IMG/VR virus record: IMGVR_UViG_3300032288_001098
Location: 1 to 61,273 of that record
Source of the DNA: a virus
DNA length: 61,273 nucleotides
Direction: 5' to 3' (one strand)
Shown: one piece after another, positions 1 to 10,700 of the stretch
Position numbering within the stretch: the stretch's first letter is position 1
Layout: every line of letters starts with the position of its first letter
Position numbers and translations under genes: made by a program
Notes under the pieces: generated by a model
The model's input: the letters and a program-made list of their open reading frames with translations, nothing else
The model's database searches: none
Told to the model about the DNA's origin: nothing

Positions 1-705
1 ACCCAGCTTGTGCGCGACACCATGAAGTTGGTATCTGATGGCGGCATCGATCCCACTGAGATGCACTGGTTTGACGCGACCGGATGCTTTATGGATCAAA
101 GCGAGGAGTCTCAGACACCTTTGCTCGACAGCAGGCCACCATTTCGCAAGTGCATGGTCTGTTGGGAGGGGCAGTCCAGAAACCACCAGAGGATGCGAAT
201 GTGGCTACTGGTGGCGGGGGATGATCCCGAAGAGGGCATCGTGTTGACTGTCTGGAGGCAGCCAGCCACCCAGCGCCCGGTGGCGTCGCCCATCATGGTT
301 TACCTCATCGACGATGGACAGATCCGCTACGGCCCGATGGATGAGGGGGTTACGATGGACAAGACCGAGGCCGAGATGATCCTTGGGTTTGTCTCGGCGT
401 GGTACGAGTCCCTATCCCGGCGCAGTCAGGCGTACATCCCCAGTGTGGCCCAGACCTTCACAAACCGGCGCAAGATCGCGCAAGGCAAGCCGCCCTCATA
501 CGACTGGCGCACCGTCATCATCGAGCCTGTAGCGCCCCGCAAAGAGTCTCAGGGGGGTACTCATGCCTCGCCCCGCCTGCATGACCGCAGGGGGCACCTC
601 AGAAGGCTACGCAGCGGTAAGAACGTCTGGGTCAAAGCCTGCAAGGTTGGCGACCCCACAAAAGGTGTTGTGTTCCACGACTACAAGATTGCGGAGGCGG
701 CATGA
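1..705 (+). CDS. conserved phage protein with RRGH/GKxxWV C-terminal motif (5' end cut by contig edge)
   Basis: The frame is open from the first base, and its first codons match codons 3 onward of the gene starting at 60868, so this is the body of a gene that crosses the contig junction. The C-terminus (about residues 187-235) carries HASPRLHDRRGH followed by GKNVWVKACKVG, a motif I recognise from many uncharacterised phage proteins; no catalytic function is known to me. It ends in an ATGA overlap with the next small membrane protein, so the two are translationally coupled. The function is unknown. Confidence 0.75.
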   Translation, partial: TQLVRDTMKLVSDGGIDPTEMHWFDATGCFMDQSEESQTPLLDSRPPFRKCMVCWEGQSRNHQRMRMWLLVAGDDPEEGIVLTVWRQPATQRPVASPIMVYLIDDGQIRYGPMDEGVTMDKTEAEMILGFVSAWYESLSRRSQAYIPSVAQTFTNRRKIAQGKPPSYDWRTVIIEPVAPRKESQGGTHASPRLHDRRGHLRRLRSGKNVWVKACKVGDPTKGVVFHDYKIAEAA

Positions 706-812
706 ACAAAGAAACTGAACTGTCGGTTAAAACCATTTTCTTGATCATCGCCGTTGCGCTGTTAGCGTTTTGGCACTTGGTCATCTACCTGATCTACTGG
801 GGACTGCTATGA
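702..812 (+). CDS. small single-pass membrane protein
   Basis: A 36-residue frame starting in an ATGA overlap with the preceding stop and ending in an ATGA overlap with the next start. Residues 12-33 are almost wholly hydrophobic (FLIIAVALLAFWHLVIYLIYW), one membrane span after a short polar N-terminus. The tight coupling on both sides supports it being real. No family is recognised; a role in the inner membrane is inference. Confidence 0.6.
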   Translation: MNKETELSVKTIFLIIAVALLAFWHLVIYLIYWGLL

Positions 813-1000
813 CCGAAGAAGATGAAGCATTCAACTGGGTTGAGACTGAGTCCAAGCTCAGGCAGCAACTTATTCATCAACTGACTCACAAGGTGGATCC
901 GGTGGAAGACTTCCGGGCGAGGCTGGCGCAGGCTATCGAGGCCATGCCTTTTGGAGACACCGCAGCCAGCTTTGCAGCGTTTGTGAGAGCGTTTAAATGA
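809..1000 (+). CDS. small hypothetical protein, 63 aa
   Basis: The start ATG overlaps the preceding stop (ATGA) and the stop overlaps the next start at 997. The protein is mainly alpha-helical and acidic at the N-terminus (MTEEDEAFNWVETE). The last codons run through a GTTTAAAT copy of the genome's iterated palindrome. No family is recognised. Confidence 0.6.
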   Translation: MTEEDEAFNWVETESKLRQQLIHQLTHKVDPVEDFRARLAQAIEAMPFGDTAASFAAFVRAFK

Positions 1001-1437
1001 GGCCCCGGTACGAGACCGAGGAGCATCTTGAGGCCGAGGGCAAGACCGCCGCCGTTCTGGCAAAGGCTTGGAACTGTGAGTTCCACAAGATGCCCATACG
1101 CTACAACTTGGACTTCGTAGCCAAGAGGGGTGACATTGCATTGGCCTTCTGTGAGTTCAAAACCCGCAACTACACGATGTCCCAAATCGACAGCATGGGC
1201 GGCTACCTCCTGAGCATCGGTAAATGGGCGGCTGCAAAGACCATCTGCGAGGCGTCCGGCCTACCGTTTACACTGATCGTCAGTACCACCGATGGCATCT
1301 GGTACTACACCGTCAAAGACTTCAAGCCCGACAGCGTTCTTGTCAGAGGCAGGAAAGATCGCCACGACTGGCAGGACATTGAGCCGTGTGTGCTGCTCAA
1401 GACCAGCCGTTTTACAAAGTTCAATGTACCGCGATAA
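997..1437 (+). CDS. putative PD-(D/E)XK-type endonuclease
   Basis: A 146-residue protein with N-terminal helix (ETEEHLEAEGKTAAVLAKAW) followed by YNLDFVAKRGD and then FCEFKTRN. A strand-borne D followed about 15 residues later by E-F-K fits the E...D-(12-20)-ExK core of PD-(D/E)XK nucleases, in the same arrangement as VRR-Nuc and Holliday-resolvase-like phage enzymes. Coupled to its upstream neighbour by ATGA, and followed by an HNH protein, so the end of this operon looks like a DNA-processing pair. The assignment rests on motif pattern only. Confidence 0.55.
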   Translation: MRPRYETEEHLEAEGKTAAVLAKAWNCEFHKMPIRYNLDFVAKRGDIALAFCEFKTRNYTMSQIDSMGGYLLSIGKWAAAKTICEASGLPFTLIVSTTDGIWYYTVKDFKPDSVLVRGRKDRHDWQDIEPCVLLKTSRFTKFNVPR

Positions 1438-1714
1438 GTATCTTTTGGAGGCCGTCAGGCTCTCTCCCTGTCAGCACTGCGGGATTCAGGACGGCACTGT
1501 GGTGGCCGCTCATTCAAACCAACTGCGCGATGGGAAGGGCAGGAGCATCAAGGCCCACGACTTCAGGATCGCCGCCCTGTGCTTTAAATGCCACTACGAG
1601 CTGGATCAAGGCAGCAAGCTCACAAAGGATGAGCGTTTAAACATGTGGGAAGACGCCCACCGGGCCACGGTAGGCTGGCTCTTCCTTAACGACCTCATTT
1701 CAGTGAAGCGATAG
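1424..1714 (+). CDS. HNH-family nuclease-like protein (Ref/DUF968-like)
   Basis: A 96-residue protein with CQHCG near residue 15, AHSNQ at about 29, KAHDFRIAALC and KCHYELDQG after it. Paired CxxC and CxxCH zinc ligands around an AH...H core is the pattern of HNH nucleases such as phage P1 Ref and lambda NinX-type/DUF968 proteins. The start at 1424 lies 14 bases inside the preceding gene. Its last 20 bases overlap the end of the giant minus-strand gene, so the two operons converge tail to tail with no intergenic terminator visible. It contains a GTTTAAAC site at 1635 read as Leu-Asn. Confidence 0.6.
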   Translation: MYRDKYLLEAVRLSPCQHCGIQDGTVVAAHSNQLRDGKGRSIKAHDFRIAALCFKCHYELDQGSKLTKDERLNMWEDAHRATVGWLFLNDLISVKR

Positions 1715-4700
1715 CCTTCTTGACTTCCTGAATGTTCTTGGTCAGGTTGTTCTCTGCCTGATTGATGGTCAGCAGGCCGTCCCGCTTTTCCTCTGCGCTC
1801 ATGGTGGAGGACTGGATGACAACCCTCATCTCCCGCAGTTCCTTCATGGTCTTCTCAAGGTCTCGGATGTAATCCTTGACCGCCAGCGGACCCAAGTTAT
1901 CCTGCACATACTGAGCAAACTTCTCAGGCTCCATCGTCCGCTCAAGCAGGTTCATCGTTCGCACGGTGGTGTCAACCGAATCCTTCATCTCGTAGTAGGC
2001 GGTGACTGTGCCCCGGGCGGCAGGATCAACGGCAAACCTCTTGATGACTGGCATCTGTTCAAACCGCTTGGCCGCTTTGGGGCTGTCGCCAAACTGATCC
2101 ATGATGTAGTCGATGGTGTCGATTGCGTACATACCCATCGTGCCGGTATAGCCCTTGATGATGTGGTCAACCTTCATGGGCGACAGGCCGAGATTCTCCC
2201 CAATCGCTTTGGCGATCTTCGATGTACCCGGGCCAACCTGATACTCAGCCGCAACATCCTGCATGCCCTGACCAACGATCTGCCGCCAAGTGAAGGGGTT
2301 GAAGTTAAACGCCGTCTCAAGGACTGGCTTGACGACCTGCGGGATTGGGTTAAACGCAAAGGTACTCATGAAGTTGCGCTTCATCGACTCCGTGAAGTCT
2401 TTACCTGTGTCATTGCCAAATGAGTAGGCCATGATCCGCTCGGGGATGGTCTTGAAAAGAACACCCACCTCGAAAGGAATCGGGATGCGGATGCCCAAGC
2501 TGGGGATGATCCAGTTGTTGTCCTTGGTCTCCTGCTCTTGAGATTTGTAATCATCCTCGTCATGGACCATCATCCAGTAGTATGCAGAGATGGCCATCAT
2601 GGTAGAGCCACGCAGCCAGAACTTGCGCTGGATCGCCGCCTTATCAGCCATGTTCATGTTGCCGGTGGATGCTCTGTAGAACAGGTCAAGACCTTGCATA
2701 CGGGCGTTGAGGAAGGGAACCCCTGCGGTCAGGATACGGACCAGTGGGGAGTTGCCCTTGCGGTTGAAGTTCATCACCTCCAAAGCCCTGAAGAGCGCCT
2801 CGGCCTCGTTGCCTGTGTCGTTTAAAACACGCTCATAGACCAAAGCACGCGTAGCTGCGTCGGACGCCTCGGTTCCGCGTTCCAAAGCTCCCCACAGTGA
2901 TTTAAACGGGCGAAGGACCAGCGGTGCTTTTTTCCCGGCTTTTTCTGACAGGTCTTCCTCAAGCTGCCGCCCAGAGCGTTCGATGTTCTGGCTGAACTCG
3001 TAGCCGCCAATCACCCCGGCATCCAACAAAGCCTCGTAGCCTTTGGATTTCTTGGCGAGGGCCTTGCCAAAATTGATGACCGTACCTGCGATAGGGGTCA
3101 TTTTTTGGCCCGAAGTCACCCATGCGGACAGCGAATCACGCATCAGGTTGGCCATCATGAAGCCGGGGTCCTTGGTCACCAAGTTGCGCAGGGCGTTGGC
3201 GGGCGCAGCGATGATCCCAAGACCGGGTATCTCGTTTAAATGCAAGCTGCTGATGGCGTCAATGAGCAGTGCATCGGGTGTGCGGTATGAAACACGCTTG
3301 CCGTTCTCCAGAACATGGAACACATCCGGCCCGTTAGCATCGTGATCAAGCCTCTCTGCGCCCATGCCGGGGGCCTTGACCTTGGTCACAACCCCGACCG
3401 CTCTCTGAGCCGCAGCGTTCTTCACCCCCGCCTGAATCATCGACTGGGTGTTACGCACCGCAGTCTCAAGGAAGTCGGCCAATGGAGCTGTGCCACCCTT
3501 GAGCTTCTTGGGTGGTTTAACGCCAGCAATCGATTGGAAGATGTTCGGGCCAACAGTGGTCTCTCCGTCCATCTGGCGGTAGAAGGGCACGTAATCGGCA
3601 TACCGCATAAACGCTTCTGCGTTCTGCTCGGAGATCACCCCCGTATCCCGGGCGTACTTGACCAGACCATTGTTGAACTCGATGAACTCTTTCTGGACCG
3701 TCACAAACTCTGGAAACTTGTCCTGAAGATACTTGGCGTACTGGACATCGGTGTTGTCGATGCCGGTCTCCTTGCCTTCAGCGTTTAAACGCACTCCGCG
3801 CTTAACCATCGCCCAGTACTGGTAGTACTGATAAATCTTCGGATCACCGTAACGGGCCAGAGGCTGGAGGATCGCAATCAAGCCCTTCTTGCTGCGGTCG
3901 ATGGTGGTCACGCCGTTCTTGTAAACGGGGATGCCACCATTGCGATCTCCAAATCCCATAGCCGATGCCGCAACCCCTGCGCCAAGATCAGACATGAGTG
4001 CTGCTGCCTCTGCGCTTTGATCTGCGAGAAGCTCTTTGCCGCCCATCTGCTCGACCAGCTTTCTGTCGTAGACACCCAACTGGTTGTACTGGTTGAGGAC
4101 ACGCTGACGGAAATAGGAGAAGTTCTTGGGACTGATGGCCTCAGTCATGCGCTCAAAGAAGCCTTCGGGCTCTCTGCGGAAGGTTGTCTCCCCGATCCGG
4201 GTCTCCATCGCTTTCGGGATGGCGGGAAGGCTGTATTTGACCTTGCTGCTCATCCGAGTGAACTTCTCCATCGCCTTGTCTTTGTTGGCGTAGGAGAGCG
4301 GCTCAACCTCTGCCGCCATCAAAACCGATGACACTGAGTCAGGGTATTGGGCGGTCAGCATTTTTACCGGAATGGACTTCGCATCTTCAGCCCGAAGGTG
4401 AATGTAGATTGGTACTTCGTTATAACCAGCCCCGTGGAGAGCCAGCATGCGATGACGGCCCTCGTGACCCGTAATTTTCCACTCACCATTTTTTTCTGAC
4501 ACGGACAAAAATGGAACTTGGTCGTAGTTCCTCATCCTCTCAGGATCAAGTGGCTCTTGCTCTTGAAGCAGTCTTTCAAAAGTTTCAGGCGATGCTGTGG
4601 CACGGACGAAATCCATCGGATCAACAAACGCAAGGTAACCCTTGGTCTTGTTCTCCGCATCGTTCTGGGTGTACATGGATTCATTCCACAGCTTCTCAAA

Positions 4701-7700
4701 ACGATTATCGGAATAGCGCACATTCTTCAGGCTGTAGCGGATGTCCTTGGTCTCAAGGCCGTAGTCACCGAGGTTGCCGGTTACTGACTTGAGTTGCTCG
4801 GGCTTGTAAACGGCGTAGTTCTTCGGCGAGGCCCTGTTCTCCCTCACGGTAAACGCATCAAAGCCGAGGGCGCGAATGGCCTGCTGTACCCGCTTGTCCT
4901 CGATGGCTTGCCACAATCCTTGAGAGATGCGACCCTTCATCCCGGCCAACCACTTCTCGGGGAAATCCTGCGGGATTTGGGTGTTACGGGCAACCCAGTC
5001 CATGACCAGATTGACATGGTCCGAGTTCTCAAAATCAAACGGTGTCTCTGCCCGGGCGTACAGGGGCATGATTGACATGCGGGTGGGAGACAGATCAAGC
5101 AGGGCGGCGTAAACCTGCGCTTCAATGTCGCCAAAGTCCCCATAGTCAGGAACCTTGCGATTGGCTTGCTTGATGAAGTCGGTGCCCTCCCTCTCGGAGA
5201 TGGAGCCCTTCTTGACCTCCTCATCCACAACACGCTGGAAAAAATCCAGCTTCTCGGCCTTGTTTAAAGCCTTGTAGATTTCACGACGCAGCCTGTCTTC
5301 TGCGATGCTGCCAAATGTTTCTGCCTCTTCTGGAGTGTCAGCGAGGAAGATGGCTTGAGACTGGCCTGCCGGGGTGAACTCAAAAAACTCCCGGGCGGTG
5401 GCGTGGTAGAAAACCTTGGCCTTGCCATCCTTGTCCAACCACCTGTTAGCACCATTGAATAGCCTGAACTCCCGTGTGGTTGGGACTTCCGTCTTTGCTA
5501 CAGCCTCCTTGACCGCCTTGACGGAGGGGAATGCTACGCCTTTGAGGCTGTAGCGGGTGGCAGACTTAGATGTTTTTACATCATGCTTACCGACAAGAAC
5601 GGCATAACCGTTGTGTTGAAGCGGATCGTTGAGCAGGTAGCCGTCGAAGCCAGCTTCCTTTACGCCGCGCTCCCAATTGTTGCGGCGCTCCTCTGCCGTC
5701 TCACCGTTGGCTCGTTTAACAATTCCCAGTGGGTCTTTGAGAACATCGTACAGATTGTTGAGCTTGATAACATGAGGTACACCGCCGACCCCAGACTCAG
5801 GAATGATGCCACGGCCCTTATCAACATAGAAGTATGCGCGACTGCGGATATCCGAATTTTTTGGCTCCATGAGCCTGTCGCGCTCCATGCCGCGCAAACC
5901 AGAGCCGTAGAAGGCGGTGGAAATAATTGGGCGTTGTTGCTTGCTGAAATGAACGCCGACTGCGCTTACTGAGTTTGCTCTTGGCGTCCCGTATTCGGCT
6001 TGCGCATCGCCGACTCGTATCTCGTTACCGCGCTCTCCGCCTCGTTGGCGAGCCGCTCCTCTGGCGTCGATCCAACGATCTCGGAGGGCGATTGCGGATT
6101 CCGCAATGGCCTCCAAACGCTTACGCCCTTGCCCCCGAACAGTGTCTCGTTCGGCTTGTAAGTCCTGTGTATCACGTTCGCCATATCTCGTTCCCTCAAG
6201 GTAATCTTCTCTCTTGCTGGCCTCAACCAAATCGCTGTGGAACCGCATCGGCTCGTACACCTCGATGTCGCCAACATAATCAAACTCATTGATAGCATCA
6301 ACGATTGCTTGATGATATTGCTTATCCGTCAAGGTGTCAACTCTGTCATCGTAGGCAGAGAAGTTGCCGAAGAACAGAGAGCCGTTACGCAGCGTGTCGC
6401 CGCCAGCCTGAGGAACTGAGCGGGCAATGTGATTGCGAAGCTCGTTTACATCGCTTTCCTTCATCCCATTGGGGATCACAACTTGAACAAAACCAGCTTG
6501 ACTGCCCGATGTTTTATTGTTCTCGTCGAAGGTGACCATTGCCTTCTGGTCAAGCACATAGCCAAGCACCCGGGCAAGCTCGTCAAGCTCTTGAATGGTT
6601 GCGTCTTCGGGGGCTTCAACGATTATGTTGGGGTTAAGCTCACCCTCATACTTGCCAGAAGAGAATTGGTAGCTGTAACCCCTCAAGCCAAGCTCGGAAA
6701 ACACTCCGAGCATGATTTTGCTGGCAACAGCCTTGGTTGCATCAATTCTTTCCTGCGGCGTCATCTCTCGCCACAACTCTGCGGAGATGTGGTCTGGATT
6801 CGGCGCTACTTCTGCGACGATACCTTTTTTGAGGGATAACTTGCTTGCATCGACCCGACCAGATTCATCAGGTACTGCGCCCTTTCCTCTGGACTCATCC
6901 CTGCGGTCAGGTTGTTCATCGAAGACCACAGAGGGTCCCTCTCGTCGATCACTCTCTGTTGACTGGGCAATGATTGCTTCTTCATATCCGATGTCATCTG
7001 CTTCCCTTCCCGTCAGTTTGGCATACAAGCGTTTCTCATAGTACCAAAGAGCGGCCTGAATGTCTGCAAGAGACAGGTCGATGCCTTCGGAACGCAGGTT
7101 TTTCTGTGCCTTACGAGCAACGTCATACATGAACTTGCGGTCGCTGGAGTTGAAGGGGTCCTCCTTCAACATCTCGTATTCGTTCTTGTAAATGGTATTT
7201 CCAAGTTTCTCAAGCCTATGCTCCAACATTAACTGCTCGAAAGCAGGTCCGGCCTTTCGCTTGGCTTTAGCAAGCCATTTGGGATAACCAGCTTTGTTTG
7301 GCTCCTTGGCTCCAGCAAGAAACTCCAAATCCGTCACATACCCATGTTGCTCGTACTTCTTTTTAAATGGAACGGTTGCAGCAATTACCTCTTCACGGGT
7401 TGCCGAGGGCATCTCCATCAGCTCACGGAATGTATTGATGGAATTTGGGGTAGCTTGAGGCACCAGCAAACCGCGCATCCGGTTGATACTGCGGGTCCAC
7501 CAAAGGTCCATCGTCAAATAACCCTCTGATCCCGAGAGGTTGGCGTAGAACGCACCAAGTTTTGGTCCAAAGTAAATTGCAGCGGCTGGGATTTTGGTGT
7601 TGGCAAGGTAGTCACTGCTGGGCTCTTCGCCCACACTGCGCAGATAAGCGTTCATCTGTGAAACAGTGATTTCCTTGGTGAGTTCCTCTTCAAAGCCCTT

Positions 7701-10700
7701 GCCGTGCTTGTCAAGTAACGACTGAATCTGGACAAGATTGTTAGTGAGCGCATCTGCACGGCGAGAACTAACCGGAACAAGCGGCTTGCCCTGACGCAAG
7801 TCGGAATACAGCCGGATAGCATTCTTGATGTTTGCGGTTACATCTTCACCGTTTGAGGTGACAGCAACAAGCGCAGAGAACACAGACCGGGCGTGTTTGT
7901 TTTCTTTCAGCTCATTGAATCGATTGCCAAGACGTTTAACTGCGTTGGGGTAGTTGTTGGAATACCAGCCAAGGCCAGTGCCGGTTTTGGCGCTGGCGCG
8001 TAGCTGGTAGCCAACTTCGTCAGCAACAGCCTTGGCAAGGTCTTCGACATCTTGTGCGGTCGGGTTGGACTTGTCTATGGCACCAAAATGATCCGTGGTG
8101 TATTGGTTCAACGCTTTACCAACATCACGAACATTATTTGCGCCGGTTGCGCCCTTGACTTTGTCTGTCTTCAAGCCAAGGGCAATTTGTGCGAAACCCG
8201 CCGTCTGCTCCATAAGGTTGCGGGTAGAACGATTCACCCCAGCGCCTGCAAGGCTGTATTTTTGTTTGGCATCAATAACTTCTTCAGCCTTCTCTTCGGC
8301 CTCACGCCCCCTGCGGCTGGATTCCTCATTCATTTTGACCATGAGGTCGTTAGCTTTCTGCTCATCGCCGCCAACAAAATCCATCACCGCTTGATTTAAA
8401 CGGCGGAATGTCATGGTCTGATTGCGTTTTGCAGCCCCGGGAGAAATCCCTTGTGGCCGTCCAACTCTTCCAGACGCCTCGTCATCTGCCTTGATGACCT
8501 TCTCATGCAAGTCCCAAATCTTCTGGGGGATGCCTTTGGGCGCAAGGCTAAGTTTCTCTTCTGCTTCGGCAGGCTTACGACCTCTCAACTCGCCACGCTC
8601 AACCCTTTGGAAGATGTCATCCGCAGATTCAAACCCTGCGCCGCGCAGAGCTTGGCCGAAGTTCAGGAAGAAGTTCTTGAGCCGTTTAAACAGAGCAGCG
8701 ATCATGCCCGGTGGCGGCGTGGCTCCTCTGTCATAAGCGCCGAATGCGTCAGCAATTGCCTCCTCGTTGAGGGTTTCCCTGACGTAGTTCTGGAGTTGCT
8801 GGCCGGACAGGCCCTTGGCCTCGCCCTCTTGGGTGAACATCTCGACATACGCATCATGGCGAGACTTACCCTCGGAGAAGGGCACGTTCTTGAGTTCCTG
8901 AACCCACTGCTTTTCTGCTCTTTCGTTTAAAGCCTTCCACTGCTGCGGGGTGAAGAAGCCCAAGTCCTTGAGCGCATGAAGGGACTCATGCCGCATGGTC
9001 TGAAGCGGGTTGGCCTCGTCATACGCCACCCGGATCAGCTTGTTCAGATATGCGCCGCCCGCATTGTTTTCGATGCTCTCGACAACCTTCAGGCCGACAT
9101 CCTGCAAGCCAAACTGCTTGAGCTTGGGGACAAGCTGTTGCTCCAAAGCAACAATACGCTCATCCCTCTGCTTCTTCATCTCCGCCTGTTTAAAGGGTTC
9201 ATCGCCGATGATGCCCCGCACCGACGCCTCCGCCTCTCCTGCGGTTGCGAAGGTTCCAAGTGGCTCGTTGGTGGGCGACAGCACGTTGTACTGCTCCCTC
9301 ACCGTTTCCTTCTGGCCAATCGGGGCGAAGGTCAGGGGGGCTCCGAGTTGTTGGACTTGCTCCGCCAACTCTCTTGCTTTGGTTTCTGCGGCCAGTTCCT
9401 GATCGGGCAGGGCGGTCTTTAGCTTGGTGTACTCGGGGTCAGCGGTCTTGCCGGTGGCCTCAAGGTAGTCAATCCTGTCGCGGGTCTTCTGTATCCCGTC
9501 ATTGAGCTTTTCCATCTGCTCAACAAGGGTCTCCCGCTCGGACTCACGAATTTCCTTGAAAGACTCGATCTTTTGCAGGGCCTGTTGCTCGGACGCAACA
9601 GTTGTGAGCGGGGTCTCCTGACCCTCCACAAAGATGCCGTAGGACTCAGGCCCGACCTCCCGGCCCAACTCCTCGCGCATGACCTTGTAGCCTTGCGGCA
9701 ACTCGATGGGCTTTTCGGGCTCAGGGGGACGAGCGGCCATTTCGGCAAGCGCCCGGGCCTTCTCGGCCTCAAACTCAGCCTGTTGTTTCTTGATCGCCTC
9801 CTGACGCAGAGCCTCCACATCAGGGCCGCGAAGAGCGGCAACTGGAGCAGAACCGAGAAGACCAAGCAAGCCTTCCTGCGTGGCTTGACCGGCAACACCC
9901 TCAAAGGTGGGGACATCACGCCCCTCTCTCTGGAGGGCGAGGTTTGCAGCCAAGCGTTCCTGACCGCCTTGGAAGGCTTCTGTGGGCACATCGGTGGCCG
10001 CTGCTGTGGCTATCCTGCCTGCCACAGATTGGCTGGCCTTTGCCGCCGCCCCGGGGGTCAGAAGCCGTTCTGCACCGAACCTGCCAGCGACATAACCTGC
10101 GCCTGAACCCAGAAGAATCTGGTCAATGTTGTTGCCTGCGTAGCTTTGGGCGGCTTCAGCCTTTGCCCGGGCCTCCTCCTCGCCAACGCCGTCCTTGCGC
10201 TCTGCCTCATACACCGCATCGTAAATAGCGCCTTTGACAGCGCCAGCACCCTGCGCAGTACCAATGACGGCAGGAGCCGCTTTGGCTACGTTGGTTGCCG
10301 CCGCAGTTGCCCTTGCACCAAGTCCAAGAACGCCAGCGGCTGGCCCCAAGAACATGGTCGGGATATACGGAGCAAAGGAACCCAATGCCTGTGCGGCAGA
10401 CTGAAGCGGGGCCTCGGCAATGTTTTGAAGTACGGCCTTGGCTTCTTCAAGGGCACTGCCAGATGCTTCTGCACGCTTTAAACGCTCCTGCTGGCGGGCA
10501 AGCTCGGCTTGGCGGGCGACAGACATCCCGGCCTGAGAAGCCCGGACACGCTCTTCCAATGCCCGAGAAGCCACATTCCCAGCCCCAAAGACATCAGTCA
10601 GGGCTTGGGTACTGCCATATGCGCTCTGCGCAAAGGAGGCGGCAAGATCGCCGAGGTTGAAGCCAGCAGACTCAGGAGCCCTCTGGCGCATCGCCATCTG